From Pseudonocardia sp. SCN 73-27 (GTDB taxonomy: Bacteria; Actinomycetota; Actinomycetes; Mycobacteriales; Pseudonocardiaceae): DNA of 64,000 bases. Position 1 is the stretch's first letter, and the number at the start of each line of letters is the position of its first letter. The notes below the pieces were generated by a model. That model searched no databases. It saw only the letters and a program-made list of their open reading frames with translations, and was not told the DNA's origin. The position numbers were made by a program, and so were the translations under genes. Shown piece after piece: positions 63,619-64,000 of this stretch. The stretch lies in NCBI GenBank assembly GCA_001725415.1, contig MEGH01000010.1, forward strand, positions 1-64,000, read 5' to 3'.

Positions 63619-64000
63619 GCCGTGTCCCCGTCGCACCGCTGGTCAAGTTCCTGGTGTTCGCCGTCGTCACCGCCCTGGCCACCACGGTCCTCGCGTTGAC
63701 GATCGCCAACTCCCAGGGCGGGGAGCGCACCGCCTACAGCGCCCGCTTCACCGACGCGTCGGGCCTGCTCGCGGGCGACGACGTGCGGATCGCGGGCGTC
63801 GTGGTCGGCACGGTCGACTCGGTGGAGATCGTCGACCGACGGTTCGCCCAGGTCGAGTTCAGCGTCGACTCCGCGCAGCGGCTGCCCGGCTCGGTCACCG
63901 CGGCCGTCCTCTACAAGAACCTGATCGGGCAGCGCTTTCTCGCGCTCGCCCAGGGCGAGGGCGGCAACCCGGTGCCGCTGCCGCCGGGCGGGGAGATCCC
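63615..64000 (+). CDS. mceB: MCE-family protein MceB (partial, runs off the window)
   Basis: The first 128 codons of the next Mce chain: GTG 63615 overlaps the mceA stop, an anchor helix (FLVFAVVTALATTVLALTIA) and an MCE domain (FTDASGLLAGDDVRIAGVVV, VLYKNLIGQRFLAL). The rest, with mceC-F expected, lies outside. Confidence 0.92.
   Translation, partial: MSRVPVAPLVKFLVFAVVTALATTVLALTIANSQGGERTAYSARFTDASGLLAGDDVRIAGVVVGTVDSVEIVDRRFAQVEFSVDSAQRLPGSVTAAVLYKNLIGQRFLALAQGEGGNPVPLPPGGEI

Overview
This is a very GC-rich stretch of actinobacterial chromosome. A Pseudonocardiaceae-type genome is most likely: GTG starts are frequent, there is a FurA/KatG pair, a mycothiol-dependent-isomerase-type protein, an mce lipid-import operon, an R2-like oxidase, and the suborder-typical order tRNA-Thr, tRNA-Met, rpmG, hadA, hadB ... 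tRNA-Trp, secE, nusG, rplK, rplA. No phage, IS element, CRISPR array or rRNA was seen. The species assignment is inference.

Region 1-5.2 kb is accessory and partly decayed. An iminopeptidase-like hydrolase lies left of a 3' half of a tRNA-Tyr gene, which looks like an att-site remnant of an integrated element. A BASS transporter, an SGNH esterase and a mycothiol-isomerase-like protein follow, then a row of broken genes (a VOC gene with an internal deletion, a frame-disrupted fragment, an alpha/beta-hydrolase tail). Region 5.2-11.1 kb has a CPA2 antiporter, furA-katG with a candidate operator, a frameshifted MOSC gene, a PaiB-like protein and a GyrI-like protein.

Region 11.1-17.6 kb (minus strand) is the most unusual locus. 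A tightly packed operon encodes a hybrid histidine kinase with GAF, two receiver domains and Hpt; a receiver plus coiled-coil protein; a MinD/ParA-type ATPase; a cNMP-fold/patatin phospholipase; and a small membrane protein. It reads as a phosphorelay wired to an ATPase switch and a lipid hydrolase.

Region 17.7-34.7 kb is a mosaic of small regulatory and enzymatic modules. It includes an ACR3-like transporter/MerR/Cys-rich protein operon, VOC proteins diverging from a TetR regulator across a palindrome, a PrmC-like methyltransferase, a thioredoxin-reductase-like flavoprotein with an XRE-cupin regulator, an HxlR regulator facing a thioesterase, a patatin, an SMR pump, a beta-lactamase-fold hydrolase and TenA. 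Region 34.8-41.1 kb carries a P450 and acyl-CoA ligase pair behind a long palindrome, and a large LAL-type LuxR regulator coupled to a small protein.

Region 41.2-49.6 kb is ribosome and translation biology. A Zur-box-like site lies between two divergent units: a CobW-like protein plus bL32, and zinc-ligand-free bL33, bL28 and uS14. Immediately beside it are tRNA-Thr, tRNA-Met, the zinc-ribbon bL33, the FAS-II dehydratase genes hadAB, an aminotransferase, tRNA-Trp, secE, nusG (with a long acidic extension), rplK and rplA.

Region 49.7-64 kb holds ArsR/SRPBCC, an alpha-methylacyl-CoA racemase, a MocR regulator, an SCP2 protein, a divergent two-component pair, and then a same-strand lipid block: NDMA-dependent alcohol dehydrogenase, R2-like ligand-binding oxidase, MpaB-like oxygenase, and the start of an mce operon (ATPase, two YrbE permeases, MceA, partial MceB) that runs off the right edge. 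Three kinds of dispersed hairpin or tandem repeat occupy the intergenic gaps.
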